Shown here: positions 49,483 to 57,696 of the stretch, in pieces
Position numbering within the stretch: position 1 is the first letter of the stretch
Layout of the letters: every line of letters begins with the position of its first letter
Assembly (NCBI GenBank): GCA_963753545.1
Contig: CAVWCQ010000008.1
Span: forward strand, 1,302,001-1,366,000
Direction: 5' to 3'
DNA length: 64,000 nucleotides
Origin: CAVWCQ01 sp963753545
GTDB taxonomy: Bacteria > Chloroflexota > Anaerolineae > Aggregatilineales > Aggregatilineaceae
Notes under the pieces: model-generated
Told to the model about the DNA's origin: nothing
Seen by the model: only the letters and a program-made list of their open reading frames with translations
Database searches by the model: none
Program-made: the position numbers and the translations under genes

Positions 49483-50013
49483 ATGACGCTGATAGGCGTT
49501 GTCTGTTGCAATTGTTATGAACTGGGAAAGCTGCGCGAAGCGCCGTCGCACCCAGAGTTTATTGAGATTCACGAATACGGTTTCCTGATGTGGTGTGACC
49601 CGGATTTTGAACGAACCAGCCATCTCGATCCGTCTCATCCTGATCGGCAGGCTGCACTGGAACGAATGAGAGATTTCGAGGATTGGGAAATTGAGCGGGC
49701 CTGTGAACATCGGGGAGGCGATCTGGTCCATCATACTCTCGCTAATATTTATATTGCAGGCAAGCTTAGGGTAGAACTTGGGCGTGAGGGGACATTCCCG
49801 CTGCTGCTCGATACGGTTCTCTACAATACGTTGGGCGGGGGACGGCATGTTGATGTGGAACAGCTTCCACAGCTTGAAGAAGAACTCAATTGCTTGGCTC
49901 AGCTTCAATGCGAAGACTCTGACACACAGCCACTGATGGAGCGTTTTCTCAGGCAAATGATGGAACTTTTGCAGGCGGCGCGAGGCGTTGGGAAACCCAT
50001 ATTGCTCTGTTAG
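49483..50013 (+). CDS. Hypothetical 176-residue protein with an N-terminal CCNC motif
   Basis: Start ATG 49483 (MTLIGVVCCNCYELGKLREAP). The frame runs further upstream but only over the permease end and a repeat. Two Cys pairs at the N-terminus, a conserved-looking IEIHEYGFLMWCDPDFERTSH section, then acidic helices (VDVEQLPQLEEELNCLAQL). It recalls small immunity-type proteins with a CxCYxxG start, but that is only an impression. No toxin partner is next to it. Confidence 0.55.
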   Translation: MTLIGVVCCNCYELGKLREAPSHPEFIEIHEYGFLMWCDPDFERTSHLDPSHPDRQAALERMRDFEDWEIERACEHRGGDLVHHTLANIYIAGKLRVELGREGTFPLLLDTVLYNTLGGGRHVDVEQLPQLEEELNCLAQLQCEDSDTQPLMERFLRQMMELLQAARGVGKPILLC

Positions 50014-50042
50014 GGCATAAGCTGCGGGCGGCGAAACAGAAA

Positions 50043-50067
50043 ACCGGGCGAGAAATCCTCGCCCGGT
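50043..50067. terminator. Bidirectional terminator between convergent genes
   Basis: ACCGGGCGAG (50043-50052) pairs exactly with CTCGCCCGGT (50058-50067) around five bases. Confidence 0.7.
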
Positions 50068-50093
50068 GTGCATAATCTCGTTAAACGATTCGC

Positions 50094-50669
50094 CTATTCT
50101 GGTTTCGGGAAGCAGGCCAGCAGTTGGAAGTTCAGGAGGGCCGTGGGCGAGTTGACGACCCCGTAGTTGGTCAGGTTCATGGACGGGATGACCTTCAGGC
50201 TGACCGGGGCCGTCGCATAGAAATAGGGCATTGAATGACCTGTCGCGGGATCGGTTTTGATGCCGAAGCAGATGATAAGCCCCAGGTTTTCGGGAGCTGA
50301 TTCGGAATTGGTAACGTCAGTGCCCGTGATGGCGCTGTAGACCAGAGGCAGGACGTTATCCTGGAAATCAGCTACGACAGCAGGAGCGCTGCTGGGATCA
50401 TCACCCAGTGCTTCTGCCGCGGCGAAGGAGGCGTAAACACTGGCCGCGCTGTCGGGATACGCCTCAGCCAGCACAGCCTGGACCGCGCTCAGATCGATCA
50501 TGTACGCTTCGGTGGGTTCCGCCACAGAGGCCGCTGAACCGCTGTCGCCGTTGTTGTCATCCTTGCCGGTAGCACTGCCAAACAGAGAATCACTCGAACC
50601 GACCACGCCCAGTCCGATACCGACCACAATACCAATGACGAGCATGATATATGACTGGCGGTTCTTCAT
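50094..50669 (-). CDS. Membrane-anchored secreted hypothetical protein
   Basis: 191 residues: MKNRQSYIMLVIGIVVGIGLGVVG is a signal anchor, followed by a low-complexity Asp/Gly/Ser/Ala linker and an outside domain with two Cys (LGLIICFGI; NFQLLACFP). GGAGGC precedes the ATG. No family recognised. Convergent with the 49483 gene, separated by a terminator. Confidence 0.65.
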   Translation of the reverse strand: MKNRQSYIMLVIGIVVGIGLGVVGSSDSLFGSATGKDDNNGDSGSAASVAEPTEAYMIDLSAVQAVLAEAYPDSAASVYASFAAAEALGDDPSSAPAVVADFQDNVLPLVYSAITGTDVTNSESAPENLGLIICFGIKTDPATGHSMPYFYATAPVSLKVIPSMNLTNYGVVNSPTALLNFQLLACFPKPE

Positions 50670-50752
50670 GTAAACTGCCTCCTGAGAAAATGGAATCTGC
50701 GGGGTATCCTGTCATTTTTGTCGTACCTCAAGCATATAAAGGTTTGCAACTT

Positions 50753-51589
50753 CTACAATTTCCTCGCGACTGCTCGGAAAAGGACTGGATTCCAGGCTAA
50801 TGATCCATTCGTGGTGCTCACCGATGCCAGGATGGTGAGCGCCTCTTGCATGAAGGCCAGCCTCTGATCGCGGCTCATGGCCTGCACCTCTTCCCAGCGA
50901 TACGTCCAGGCTAATTTGTAGCGCAGATAATCCGCCGCTGAGTTGATCCGCACGGTGATGGGCGCGCTCTCGCTGGCATCCTCCACCTCAAAACCCGCAT
51001 CGGACAGCCATTCCCTGTAATCGTCCGCATCCTGAAGCTGATCGCGCCAGGGGGAGGGAGCATCCGCCAACTGGCCGCGCAGCGCAGCCAATGCCGGGCC
51101 GGGCGAGTCCGTGCTGTGATCGAGCAGGGCATTTTCCAGGGCGATATCCAATTCGCTTGCCGGACCCCATTCCTGAATGATGAAGCGGCCCCCGGGTGTG
51201 ATGATCCGGCGGATGGCGCGCAGGCTGGCAGCCGGATCGGTGCTGTTAAGCCCAAACGAGGCCGCGACCAGCGAAAACGTGCGGGATGGAACGGGCAAAG
51301 CGTGCAGATCCGCCTGGAGCAGGTTGACATTGCTCACCGTAGGCATGCGCCGTCCGGCTTGCAGTGATCGGAGTGAGATATCCAGACCGATCACGCGCCG
51401 GACATAGGGGGCCAGCAGCCGGGCGACAAGTCCGGTTCCGGTGCCAATATCGAGGGCACTATCATTCCGGCGCGGCGCGGCATAGGCGACAAAATCGGCG
51501 GCAAGCGGCAAAAGCAGCGGCACAATATCGGACTCGTAGCGTCCGGCTGAAGCATCAAAAAGCTGCTGCATCAGATTGGTTTGATTCAT
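50753..51589 (-). CDS. Class I SAM-dependent methyltransferase
   Basis: About 278 residues from ATG 51589 (MNQTNLMQQLFDASAGRYE). Motif I SALDIGTGTGLVARLL, then LLQADLHALPVPSRTF and IRRIITPGGRFIIQEWGP are the usual Rossmann methyltransferase elements, resembling the UbiE/small-molecule group. AAGGA lies about ten bases before this ATG; a GTG six codons earlier is possible. Substrate unknown. Confidence 0.85.
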   Translation of the reverse strand: MNQTNLMQQLFDASAGRYESDIVPLLLPLAADFVAYAAPRRNDSALDIGTGTGLVARLLAPYVRRVIGLDISLRSLQAGRRMPTVSNVNLLQADLHALPVPSRTFSLVAASFGLNSTDPAASLRAIRRIITPGGRFIIQEWGPASELDIALENALLDHSTDSPGPALAALRGQLADAPSPWRDQLQDADDYREWLSDAGFEVEDASESAPITVRINSAADYLRYKLAWTYRWEEVQAMSRDQRLAFMQEALTILASVSTTNGSLAWNPVLFRAVARKL

Positions 51590-51689
51590 GGAAACTTTAT
51601 CCTTCACTCTGGCTAAACCATAATCTTCTAGGTTATGTTAACGATTATGCCGCCTCCCCCTCTTAGCCATCATTCTATCAAGTGCCCTC

Positions 51690-51851
51690 GCTCGCCGCGT
51701 AATTTCAATCAAGACTGTTGAGCCGGACGATCTCACGGTGCTCTATCCCTCTGCACAGGAACGGCTTACCCTGATTACTTGCTCAGATTTCGATTTTCTG
51801 CAAAATAGCTACCAATCGCGCGTGGTTGTTGTTGCGGACCGCGCCGAGTAG
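51690..51851 (+). pseudogene. C-terminal remnant of a sortase
   Basis: An open stretch of about 53 codons too short for a gene reads VEPDDLTVLYPSAQERLTLITC, split here as VLYPSAQERL and TLITC, followed by SRVVVVADRAE and a stop. TLITC holds the catalytic Cys of sortases and SRVVVVA the conserved Arg. The N-terminal barrel and the catalytic His are missing upstream, so only the tail of a former surface-protein-anchoring transpeptidase remains. Confidence 0.65.
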
Positions 51852-51865
51852 CGCAGTTAGCAACG

Positions 51866-52504
51866 GTGGAAAACAACATGAAACCTACAAGGCGTCCAAG
51901 TTGGCGTCAACGCTTCTTTGCGTATGTGATGGCAAACAGTAACGAGTACAACGCGATGGTTGCGGATCGGAAACGGGCGCTGCTTGGCGGGCTGCACGGC
52001 ACTGTGCTGGAAGTCGGAGCCGGAACCGCGCCCAATCTTGCCTTTTATGCGCCCGATGTCCATTGGATTGGCATTGAGCCGAACCCGGCGATGTTCCCCT
52101 ACGCCCAGCGCGAGGCGCAGCGACTTGGCCTGACGATTGAGATGCGCGAAGGCAAGGCCGAACACTTACCGATCCCCAGCGGTAGTGTGGATGCAGTGGT
52201 GAGCACGACGGTTTTGTGCTCCGTACACGATCCGGGGGCGGCCCTGCAAGAGATTGTGCGTGTGCTCAAACCGGGCGGGCAGTTTGTGTTTATGGAACAC
52301 GTCGCGGCCCCGCCGAAAACTCGCCTGCGGCGCTGGCAAAGGCTGATGCGTCCCCTGTGGACGTTCGCGGCTGATGGCTGTCACCCGGATCGAGAGACGT
52401 GGATGGTCATTGAAAACGCCGGTTTCAGCCAAGTGCAGATCGAACATTTCCGGCTGGCTGTTCCCCTGTTGGGGCCGCATATTGAGGGGGTTGCGGTGAA
52501 GTAG
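51866..52504 (+). CDS. Class I SAM methyltransferase (UbiE/METTL7-like)
   Basis: 212 residues. TVLEVGAGTAPNLAFY (motif I), HWIGIEPNPAMFPYA (acidic end of strand 2), SVDAVVSTTVLCSV and EIVRVLKPGGQFVFMEHV, then a C-terminal region typical of phosphatidylethanolamine/quinone-like methyltransferases (RRWQRLMRPLWTFAADGCH). No N-terminal membrane segment. It starts 14 bases after the sortase remnant. ATG 51878 (MKPTRR) is an alternative start. Confidence 0.85.
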   Translation: MENNMKPTRRPSWRQRFFAYVMANSNEYNAMVADRKRALLGGLHGTVLEVGAGTAPNLAFYAPDVHWIGIEPNPAMFPYAQREAQRLGLTIEMREGKAEHLPIPSGSVDAVVSTTVLCSVHDPGAALQEIVRVLKPGGQFVFMEHVAAPPKTRLRRWQRLMRPLWTFAADGCHPDRETWMVIENAGFSQVQIEHFRLAVPLLGPHIEGVAVK

Positions 52505-52516
52505 AAAAGAAGATAT

Positions 52517-52541
52517 CACCGCAGAGAATGCGGAGAAAAGC
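52517..52541 (+). repeat. CACCGCAGAG-type dispersed repeat, short copy
   Basis: caccgcagagaatgcggaga followed by aaagc, with one GCGGAGA unit, just after the methyltransferase. Confidence 0.65.
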
Positions 52542-52580
52542 CAACGAGAGGAAGATAGATTTTTATCACCTGCACCGCGT

Positions 52581-52904
52581 TCACGTGGCATAGATCACCT
52601 GCGCTGATTGGAGGATCAATCGACGGAGGATGTAGTTTGGATCGCGCTCGATCACTCTGCGGTACATCACATCAACAGGGCGATGGAAAATAGTTTCCAG
52701 GCCTTCACGCATTTTTTCTCGGTCAGGAACAGGATCGGCGTCAGGCGCGAACGTGACCAACACATCGATATCGCTTTGTGGACCAAAATCATCGCGAAGC
52801 ACGGAGCCAAATAGCGCCAGTTCGCTGACCTTCCAGCGTTGACAAAAGGTTTCGATCTGCTCCATTGGTGGATCAATTGCTAAGCGGCGTTGATTACTGC
52901 TCAT
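52581..52904 (-). CDS. Minimal nucleotidyltransferase (MNT/MntA-like)
   Basis: 107 residues from ATG 52904. The pattern GSVLRDDFGPQSDIDVLV holds the GS and paired Asp of polymerase-beta-type nucleotidyltransferases. Such proteins usually act as the antitoxin that AMPylates a HEPN RNase encoded next door, but no HEPN gene is seen on either side. It may be an orphan or have a distant partner. Confidence 0.85.
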   Translation of the reverse strand: MSSNQRRLAIDPPMEQIETFCQRWKVSELALFGSVLRDDFGPQSDIDVLVTFAPDADPVPDREKMREGLETIFHRPVDVMYRRVIERDPNYILRRLILQSAQVIYAT

Positions 52905-52966
52905 CGCTACCCTTTCGGACCATAGATAATACTTATTGTACTCAGATTTATTCAATTATGGGGCAG

Positions 52967-52998
52967 CTCCCCCTCCCCAGTCGCTGCTGGAGAGGGAG
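52967..52998. repeat. CCCCTCTCC palindromic repeat, copy 3 (imperfect)
   Basis: CTCCCCCTCCCCAG and CTGGAGAGGGAG form an imperfect stem like those at 1662 and 9541. It follows the parvulin gene on the reverse strand and may stop its transcript. Confidence 0.5.
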
Positions 52999-53022
52999 AT
53001 TTAAGGCGATAAGGATCCTAAT

Positions 53023-54276
53023 TTACGGTGTCAGTTCCTCGGTGGCGGCGGGCGTGACTTCGGGCAAAATCACATTCTCAGTACGCAGCAGCGGCGAGAC
53101 ATCCTGCGGCAGCGGCTCCTGGGGGATGTATGGCTCCCAGTTCTGGAAGTCCTGCACGTAGGTCGTGTCGTCCATCTTCGCTTCGACCCAATCGAGGAAA
53201 TGCTGGTCACGCAGGGCCTGAATATCAGCCGGCGAAAGCACGTCAAATACCTCGTTGATCACGCGGGCCACGTACCACCCATCGGATACAGGGAACGGTC
53301 CGATGATCGTGTCCGGGTCGGCTTCAAACAGGGCCGTGCGGATATCGTCGGTCAGGTTCTGATCGCTCCAATGCACGACGCGGCTGCCGTCCGTGCTGGT
53401 GGGGGTGAGGCCGTAAGACTGGGCAATATCGACTATAGCTTCCCCGTTTTGCAGCCGCGCAATCACATCCTGCCCTTCGGCTTCCGTATCAACCACGATA
53501 TCCTGGACTTCCATGCCAACGCGCGCTTCGTTGCCGCTGGGCAGGGCTTCCGGCTCCTGACTGATGAGGAACTTGAGCTGGTAATAGAGTGTGCGCGCTC
53601 GCACGATATCGCGGAATTCTTCTTCGGTCAGGCCCGTGTAGATGGACAGTTGGGCGATAAAGTCGGCATAGACCGCATCAAATTCCGGCGGAAGGTCGCC
53701 ATTTTGCCCCACCTGAAGCCCCATAAACTGGGCCATCTTGGCATCGAACTGGTTGGGGTCCACACTCATATTGCGGCGGGCGGCTTCCTGGGTTGTGATG
53801 GCGTCGATCACCATCACGCGCTGGACCTGCACACCGAAGCTGTTGCTGTCGGCGAGTGTGGCAAAAAGCGAGGCAACCGTCGCGTTTTGGGGATCGCGGA
53901 GGTCCAAAATCTTTTCGATGCCCTGCCGCTCGACCAACTGGGCAAGCTGGTAGAGACGCACCCAGCGTTCGAAGCGGACATGCTTCTGGAATTCTGCCAG
54001 CGTGATATTTTGGGAGCCAACACGCGTGATGATCGTATCGCCATCGACGTCGGGCTCGTTCGTGGGAATCACAAACGGAGCCAGAGTCGCGGTGGGTATG
54101 AGAGACGGCCCCGGCGTCGGCGTTGCCGTGGGCAGTGCAGCGACAGTTTGGGCGGCGTGGGTTTCGTTGTCACCAATATCCACATGATCCACGGCGTTAC
54201 TGCTGGAACCGGTGCAGGCAGCCAGCCCCAGAGCAGCCAGTAGAGCGGCCCCAATCAAGACAGGACGAACTATCAT
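53023..54276 (-). CDS. Lipoprotein parvulin-type peptidyl-prolyl isomerase (SurA/PrsA-like)
   Basis: 417 residues. Signal peptide with lipobox ALGLAAC, Thr/Pro linker, a SurA-like N-terminal chaperone region (ITLAEFQKHVRFERWVRLYQL) and a PpiC parvulin domain at about 275-380 (VQDIVVDTEAEGQDVIARLQNGE, DIAQSYGL, IIGPFPVSDGWYVARVI). Members fold secreted proteins at the outer face of the membrane. The Pro/Thr-rich end and lipobox fit a surface lipoprotein in an organism with one main membrane. Confidence 0.88.
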   Translation of the reverse strand: MIVRPVLIGAALLAALGLAACTGSSSNAVDHVDIGDNETHAAQTVAALPTATPTPGPSLIPTATLAPFVIPTNEPDVDGDTIITRVGSQNITLAEFQKHVRFERWVRLYQLAQLVERQGIEKILDLRDPQNATVASLFATLADSNSFGVQVQRVMVIDAITTQEAARRNMSVDPNQFDAKMAQFMGLQVGQNGDLPPEFDAVYADFIAQLSIYTGLTEEEFRDIVRARTLYYQLKFLISQEPEALPSGNEARVGMEVQDIVVDTEAEGQDVIARLQNGEAIVDIAQSYGLTPTSTDGSRVVHWSDQNLTDDIRTALFEADPDTIIGPFPVSDGWYVARVINEVFDVLSPADIQALRDQHFLDWVEAKMDDTTYVQDFQNWEPYIPQEPLPQDVSPLLRTENVILPEVTPAATEELTP

Positions 54277-54370
54277 ATCTTCTCCTCGGTTTGGTTCAAT
54301 GTATGCGGCGGTCCCAGCCGCTATTTATTATACGCACATTATACCGCTGGGAAGAAGGGACAAACAGAAA

Positions 54371-54395
54371 GGGCTGCCCAGTGAAGAGGCAGCCC
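54371..54395 (-). terminator. Terminator of the small 54433 gene
   Basis: GGGCTGCC (54371-54378) pairs with GGCAGCCC (54388-54395); on the reverse strand it is followed by TTTCTGTTTGT. Confidence 0.65.
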
Positions 54396-54432
54396 CGTTT
54401 CTCTCGAATTTATCAGGGATAATAGCCGAATT

Positions 54433-54657
54433 CTAGTTGCGATGAACAGGAACCACCCGGTCGGCGAACAGGGATGAATTGCAGACATAACTTTCTTCGC
54501 CATTACCAGGAATAACTAGAATTTGCCCGTTGTGAGGTTCGTTCGAACGATAGTCGTGCTCCTCTACGGCGCGGACGATCCGTTGTCCAATAACCATGCC
54601 GACGACAGTGGAGCTCAGGAAACATATTGCGCGGATCATCGGAATTTTTATCCTCAT
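54433..54657 (-). CDS. Small secreted or membrane-anchored protein
   Basis: 74 residues starting MRIKIPMIRAICFLSSTVVGMVIGQRIV in pieces: a basic start, one hydrophobic helix, then a short polar part with a single Cys (SYVCNSSLFADRVVPVHRN). A weak AGGAT precedes the second Met. A terminator downstream supports a real transcript. No family recognised. Confidence 0.5.
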   Translation of the reverse strand: MRIKIPMIRAICFLSSTVVGMVIGQRIVRAVEEHDYRSNEPHNGQILVIPGNGEESYVCNSSLFADRVVPVHRN

Positions 54658-54774
54658 AATTGACTCACAATTAAAACTTTATTGCAAATTTTATCTTTTG
54701 TCAATGAAATATGACATGTGCATTACCGCCATTTGTCATAGGAGGTGTGAGGGCAGCGTGACGCGGCAAAGTGT

Positions 54775-54780
54775 TATAAT
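54775..54780 (+). promoter_or_regulatory. Candidate -10 box before the response regulator
   Basis: A perfect TATAAT 33 bases before the GTG start; no convincing -35 at the usual spacing. Confidence 0.35.
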
Positions 54781-54812
54781 GGTGTCAATAGAAGTATTGA
54801 TAGGGGGAACCT

Positions 54813-55199
54813 GTGCGCTTTGCTGTTTTGATTGTTGAGGATGATCGCGACGCTGCGGAATCACTGGCAAACCAGCTCAGCCTGCTAGGCCATACTGCCG
54901 TAACTACATCCGGCCCACGGATGGCAATGAAGCTGCTGAATGAAGTTATTCCTGATGTCATCTTTTTGGATATGCATATGCCCGGTCTGAGCGGCCTGGA
55001 AGTCGTGCGCTTTTTGCGCCGCGATCCGCTTACGGCTGCGCTGCCTGTGATCATGATCTCGATCAATGATAGCGCTGAGACCATCCAAACGGCTCTGGAT
55101 GCAGGGGTCAATCACTATCTGATCAAACCCCTGACGGTAGAAGGTGTTGAAGCGGCCCTGAAGGCCGTTATGCCCGCATTTCTGTCTGAGACGGAATAA
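54813..55199 (+). CDS. Single-domain response regulator (CheY-like)
   Basis: 128 residues, receiver domain only. Acidic pocket ED(D) at residues 9-11, phosphoacceptor Asp53 in IFLDMHMPG, Ser83 at the switch position and Lys105 in LIKPL. With no output domain it must act by protein contact. GTG start eight bases after AGGGGG. No histidine kinase gene is nearby, so its partner is elsewhere. Confidence 0.9.
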   Translation: MRFAVLIVEDDRDAAESLANQLSLLGHTAVTTSGPRMAMKLLNEVIPDVIFLDMHMPGLSGLEVVRFLRRDPLTAALPVIMISINDSAETIQTALDAGVNHYLIKPLTVEGVEAALKAVMPAFLSETE

Positions 55200-55221
55200 G
55201 GGCGAGGGAGAAGCCTCGCCC
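55200..55221. terminator. Bidirectional terminator between convergent genes
   Basis: GGGCGAGG (55200-55207) pairs with CCTCGCCC (55214-55221), directly after the response regulator stop. Confidence 0.65.
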
Positions 55222-55228
55222 AATTCTT

Positions 55229-56362
55229 CTACTTTTGTGCGTCCACAGCGGCAGGCTGCACAATGTCATCCAGGTCTGGCATGGGCAGATCAGCGGGCAC
55301 TGGGGCGGGTGGCTCGATGGGGGTTGGCGGTGCAGATGGCGTGATCACGGACGCGGGGCGTACGGGCTGTTCTTTTGGCGTGCCGAGATAGTGGAAGAAG
55401 CGCCAGCACAACCCGGCAGCCCAGAAGAATTGGAACAACCCGAAGAACGTCCAGGGTGATGTCCCCGATGTCACATTCAACAGCCCGGCAACGGCGATCA
55501 CCAGCGCATCGACCAGGAGCAGCACGGGCGTGATCAAGACCATGCCCAATAAGCCGATCACAATCAGGCCAAAAGCCCAGAAGATTCCAAACATATTGGC
55601 GTTGGAAGTCGCATCGCCATTGCTCAAATTGACCACAATGAATCCCTGGAGTATTCCGATGAAGATAAATGCCTTGCCCCAGGTTTGCAGTTCGTTGCGC
55701 AGCCCCATGCTCTTGACATCTTTAGCCGTTGCCGGGGGAACCCACTGTTTAAGCTTTTCGAAACCATCCGCTTCGAGCACGATGCCTTTGATTGCACCGT
55801 CCATACGGCCCACGTTGATCAGCGGCTGCCCGGTGAGGGCGCTGTTTGCTCCGGTTCCTGTGTAGGTCGCGCTGAGGAACTCAATCTGGCGTGCGGCTTT
55901 CTCTTTGCGGATGTCGAAGTGCTTGTTGAAATCCTTCAACGTAAACCAGTTTGGCCCCAATTCCATCCAGGTTTGAGAGAGGATGCCCAACGATCCCGGA
56001 ACCCAGGCTTTGAGCAACGAAACGTCGGTCTTTTCCATCCAGCGCCACTGGTGCTTGCACTGCTTGCACTTGAATTCGTGCAGCGGCTCCTGCCCACCCT
56101 TCGCCCAGGGATAGATCAGGAAGATGCCGGGAGCGAGAAAGATAAAAGCGACAACCAAACTCATCACGCCCGAACCATCGTCATCGCCTTTGATCATTCT
56201 TACCAGACCCAGGACGGCAAGCAGTATACCTATAAACAAAAGAACCGCCCCTCCACCTGTAGCCAGCATAGAGAGGCGTTCGCCTGTGTTCGGGTTAATC
56301 TTGACTATTTTGTGCTTAATATCCGTTGTGCCGCATTTTGGGCACGTTGAAGCCTGAGACAT
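55229..56362 (-). CDS. Membrane protein with two zinc-ribbon motifs
   Basis: 377 residues. CPKCGTTDIKHK at residues 7-18 and CKQCKHQWRW near 98-107 could be two halves of one zinc site or two ribbons. Between them lie two membrane helices (GGGAVLLFIGILLAVLGLV; VMSLVVAFIFLAPGIFLI); after a soluble helical part (WFTLKDFNKHFDIRKEKAARQ, possibly winged-helix) come further helices and a Pro-rich tail. GGGGG precedes the ATG. No family assigned. Confidence 0.6.
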   Translation of the reverse strand: MSQASTCPKCGTTDIKHKIVKINPNTGERLSMLATGGGAVLLFIGILLAVLGLVRMIKGDDDGSGVMSLVVAFIFLAPGIFLIYPWAKGGQEPLHEFKCKQCKHQWRWMEKTDVSLLKAWVPGSLGILSQTWMELGPNWFTLKDFNKHFDIRKEKAARQIEFLSATYTGTGANSALTGQPLINVGRMDGAIKGIVLEADGFEKLKQWVPPATAKDVKSMGLRNELQTWGKAFIFIGILQGFIVVNLSNGDATSNANMFGIFWAFGLIVIGLLGMVLITPVLLLVDALVIAVAGLLNVTSGTSPWTFFGLFQFFWAAGLCWRFFHYLGTPKEQPVRPASVITPSAPPTPIEPPAPVPADLPMPDLDDIVQPAAVDAQK

Positions 56363-56429
56363 CGTATGATCCCCCTTAAGTTTTTAACGATCTCAACAGG
56401 CCTGATGATACGCCTTACGTCAAAAAAAG

Positions 56430-57482
56430 CTACAAAAAGACGGCGCACCCCCGCTGTTCGAGCCGCTGAATACACCTGGGGAAGGTGACAAAGCGGTTGC
56501 GGCGCAGGTCCAATGATTCAAGGGCGGGCAGTTCTCCCAGGCAGGCAGGCAGCGTCATCAGCTTATTGTTGCGCAGATCGAGGCGAACGAGGCGCTTCAG
56601 ATTGGCGACAGAGTCGGGGAGCGCCGCCAACTGGTTGTTGTGCAGGTCCAGGTCGGTCAGGCGGGTCAGATTGCCGAGCGTATCGGGTAGGGCAGGGAGG
56701 CGGTTGTCTCCCAGATTCAACTGCGTCAGGCTGACAAGCCCGCCAATCGTATCGGGCAGAACGTCCAGGCCATTGCTGCTCACGTTCAGTTCTCGCAGAT
56801 TGACCAGCGCGCCAAGGGACAAGGGCAGGGAGGTCAAATTGTTGTCGGACAGGTGCAGGTCTTTCAGGTTAAACAGGTTGCCCACAAAGTCCGGCAGGGC
56901 GGCAATCCGGTTCCTGGATAGATCGAGCGATACGAGGTCGCGCAGGGCGGCCATCGATGAAGGGAGCGCGTCGATCTGATTGCCACTGACGGTCAAGAAG
57001 GTAAGGCGGTGTAAATCCCCCAGCCATTCCGGGAGATAGGCCAGGTGGTTATCGCTGAGATCAAGGGTATGGAGCCGTCTCAGGTTGCCGATGCTGATGG
57101 GTAGGCCGGTGAGCTGGTTATTCTGCAAAAAGAGCTGTCTCAACCCCGGCAGATTGCCAATGTACTCGGACAGCTCGGCAAGCTGATTTTCTCCCAGGGC
57201 GAGACAGCGAAGATCGGACAACTGCCACAGGGGATCAGGGATAGCCGCGAGCCTGTTCCCGGTCAGATTCAGGCGCTGCAAATGAGCAAGATAGGGGAGC
57301 GCCTCAGGGATCGTGTCCAGTTCGCAGAATTGCAGTGAGAGCGCCAAAACACAATTCTCTTCGGCATAGTACCCCACTGGGTACTGGTCCAGCTCGATCC
57401 GTTCGGAAGCAGGGATTGCCTGGTTCAAATAGTGTTGAACGCCGTCGAGCGCGGCAAATTCAGTATTTGGGATAGTCTGCAT
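56430..57482 (-). CDS. Leucine-rich-repeat protein
   Basis: 350 residues from ATG 57482 (MQTIPNTEF). About twelve 23-residue LRRs of the form LxxLxLxxNxLxxLPxxxGxL, for example LRQLFLQNNQLTGLPISIGN and LTQLNLGDNRLPALPDTLGN, with no signal peptide, so a cytoplasmic binding solenoid is expected. The N-terminal 60 residues are non-repeat. The longer frame upstream has no better start. Partner unknown. Confidence 0.88.
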   Translation of the reverse strand: MQTIPNTEFAALDGVQHYLNQAIPASERIELDQYPVGYYAEENCVLALSLQFCELDTIPEALPYLAHLQRLNLTGNRLAAIPDPLWQLSDLRCLALGENQLAELSEYIGNLPGLRQLFLQNNQLTGLPISIGNLRRLHTLDLSDNHLAYLPEWLGDLHRLTFLTVSGNQIDALPSSMAALRDLVSLDLSRNRIAALPDFVGNLFNLKDLHLSDNNLTSLPLSLGALVNLRELNVSSNGLDVLPDTIGGLVSLTQLNLGDNRLPALPDTLGNLTRLTDLDLHNNQLAALPDSVANLKRLVRLDLRNNKLMTLPACLGELPALESLDLRRNRFVTFPRCIQRLEQRGCAVFL

Positions 57483-57660
57483 GAAACTGCGTCCTCGTCT
57501 CGTGTTTCCCCTGGAGCGCAGTGGATGTCGCCCAGAAGGGAGCAAACGATTGATAGCGGTTGCGTAGATTTGCCCACCCTTAATTATACGTTACGAAAGA
57601 TCGCAGGGAATGTCCATCCGAAAAATGTCCTAAAATTGTAAGGCTTACTAACAAATGTGG

Positions 57661-57686
57661 TGGGGCAAACGAGCCAGTTTGCCCCA
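57661..57686. terminator. Stem-loop after the 57697 gene
   Basis: TGGGGCAAAC (57661-57670) pairs exactly with GTTTGCCCCA (57677-57686) around six bases. Confidence 0.6.
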
Positions 57687-57696
57687 CGAAACAAGA

